NCBI RefSeq assembly: GCF_000151315.2
Contig: NW_011887292.1
Span: 3,460,241-3,524,240 of the forward strand
From: Capsaspora owczarzaki ATCC 30864
Taxonomy: Eukaryota; Opisthokonta; Filasterea
DNA length: 64,000 bases
Direction of reading: 5' to 3'
Position 1 is the first letter of the stretch; each line of letters starts with the position of its first letter. A program made the translations under genes and the position numbers. Of this stretch, positions 63,354 through 64,000 are shown one piece after another. The notes under the pieces were generated by a model that searched no databases, had not been told where the DNA came from, and worked only from the letters and a program-made list of their open reading frames with translations.

Positions 63354-64000
63354 CAAGGTCGAGTGGTGGGAAGCAAGCCAGGTCATCGCCTTCCGTTTGG
63401 CTGGTCCGCGCCGCACACCACTGCCGCCCGCCGTTGGTGGTGATGGTGATGGTGGTGAATATGACGTCACCACAGACAACTCAAATAGCCCAAGAAACAG
63501 CGGGGATAGACAGACGCGTGGCGTTTGCATCAGGATCAAACGACGAAAAAAAAAAAAAAAAACTTTTTATTTTATTTTATTTTATTATTATTATTATTTT
63601 TTTTTTTTTTTTATCTTCGTTCCTTGTTCCTTTTCACCTGCGTTTGTCGTTGCGTGCGGATTTGAAGCGTGTGGATTGACGAGGTGGCAAAGTGCAGCAA
63701 AAAGCAATGAAACACAAAAACGTACCATCGCCACCAGTGCTACTCAAAGAGATGAACGAACGAAAAAGAAAGAAGAACAAGGAACGAAAAAGAAAGAAAG
63801 AAAGAAAAAAGAAAAAAAAAAAAGAAAACAACCCAATGGAAAACTTGTGCAAAGCTGAGACTGAAACTTGGAGAGTGAAGAGGACTGAGCCTTCTGAGAC
63901 TCTGAGACTCTGAGATCCTTAAAAGGTGTAGCTCAATGGTGGCAACTACCTCCACCCACACACACATCAATTGGCTCAGTGACAGATTGGACAAGTTTGC
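62750..64000. other. upstream region of the ARID4-like gene, start exon not located
   Basis: Low-complexity DNA: GTG/CAC-rich at 62845-62870, an A run of about 35 at 63164, (GA)n at 63324-63353, TTA/T-rich near 63570-63612 and AAAG-rich near 63770-63830. Frames here give Lys, Phe or Arg-Glu repeats. The first exon and 5' UTR of the ARID4-like gene probably lie here or past the window edge. A TCTGAGAC-type repeat sits at 63893-63914. Confidence 0.5.

Noticed and set aside
63921-63950. tRNA-like string GGTGTAGCTCAATGGTGG
   Set aside because: It resembles the 5' arm of a tRNA, but no anticodon arm, T-loop or matching acceptor stem follows.

Overview
This is nuclear DNA of a unicellular eukaryote on the animal side of the opisthokonts, most like a filasterean or other unicellular holozoan. 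Capsaspora is my best guess, from memory of its gene content; I cannot test it here. The evidence is short spliced introns with GTAAGT-type donors, genes tightly packed on both strands, many CAG/CAA poly-Gln tracts, and orthologues of animal genes (MFSD1, C17orf75, PDZD8, ARID4, canopy) next to receptor tyrosine kinases. There are two assembly gaps (31676-31775 and 43457-44218). I see no CRISPR, rRNA or complete tRNA gene and no recognisable transposon or virus copy.

Layout. 1-992: 3' end of an unidentified + gene. 1275-3851 (-): SPX domain spliced in frame to a PAP2-type membrane phosphatase. 5333-7203 (-): mitochondrial carrier. 8060-10333 (+): MFSD1-like lysosomal transporter. 10602-14640 (+): Fpg/Nei-type DNA glycosylase with a long poly-Gln and AT-hook tail. 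15307-19504 (-): receptor D. 19932-23669 (+): TBC Rab-GAP. 23898-26078 (-): C17orf75-like vesicle-tethering subunit. 26675-39462 (+): receptors A, B and C, with A and B carrying a tyrosine kinase. 39755-43456+ (+): receptor E, running into a gap. 44596-48840 (+): receptor F. 49438-51673 (+): canopy-like ER protein. 51844-55812 (-): PDZD8-like ER tether. 56185-58030 (+): REI1/ZNF622 60S biogenesis factor. 58441-62749 (-): ARID4-like chromatin protein whose start exon was not found.

The centre of interest is the set of six paralogous receptors. Each has a signal peptide, a dermatopontin-like region with the D-R-x-W motif, five to eight six-cysteine sushi-like repeats and one transmembrane helix. 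A and B end in an apparently complete cytoplasmic tyrosine kinase. C, D and F end in kinase-less, tyrosine-rich tails; those of D and F hold a YxxL-x6-YxxL pair, the spacing of an animal ITAM. One array could therefore encode both receptor kinases and their phosphotyrosine substrates, which is inference. The array was built by a tandem duplication of about 5 kb (A/B/C) and by inverted, mosaic copies (D versus E and F). A and E each carry one apparent defect.

A second unusual gene is the SPX-PAP2 fusion, which would put a membrane phosphatase or phosphotransferase under an inositol-pyrophosphate sensor.
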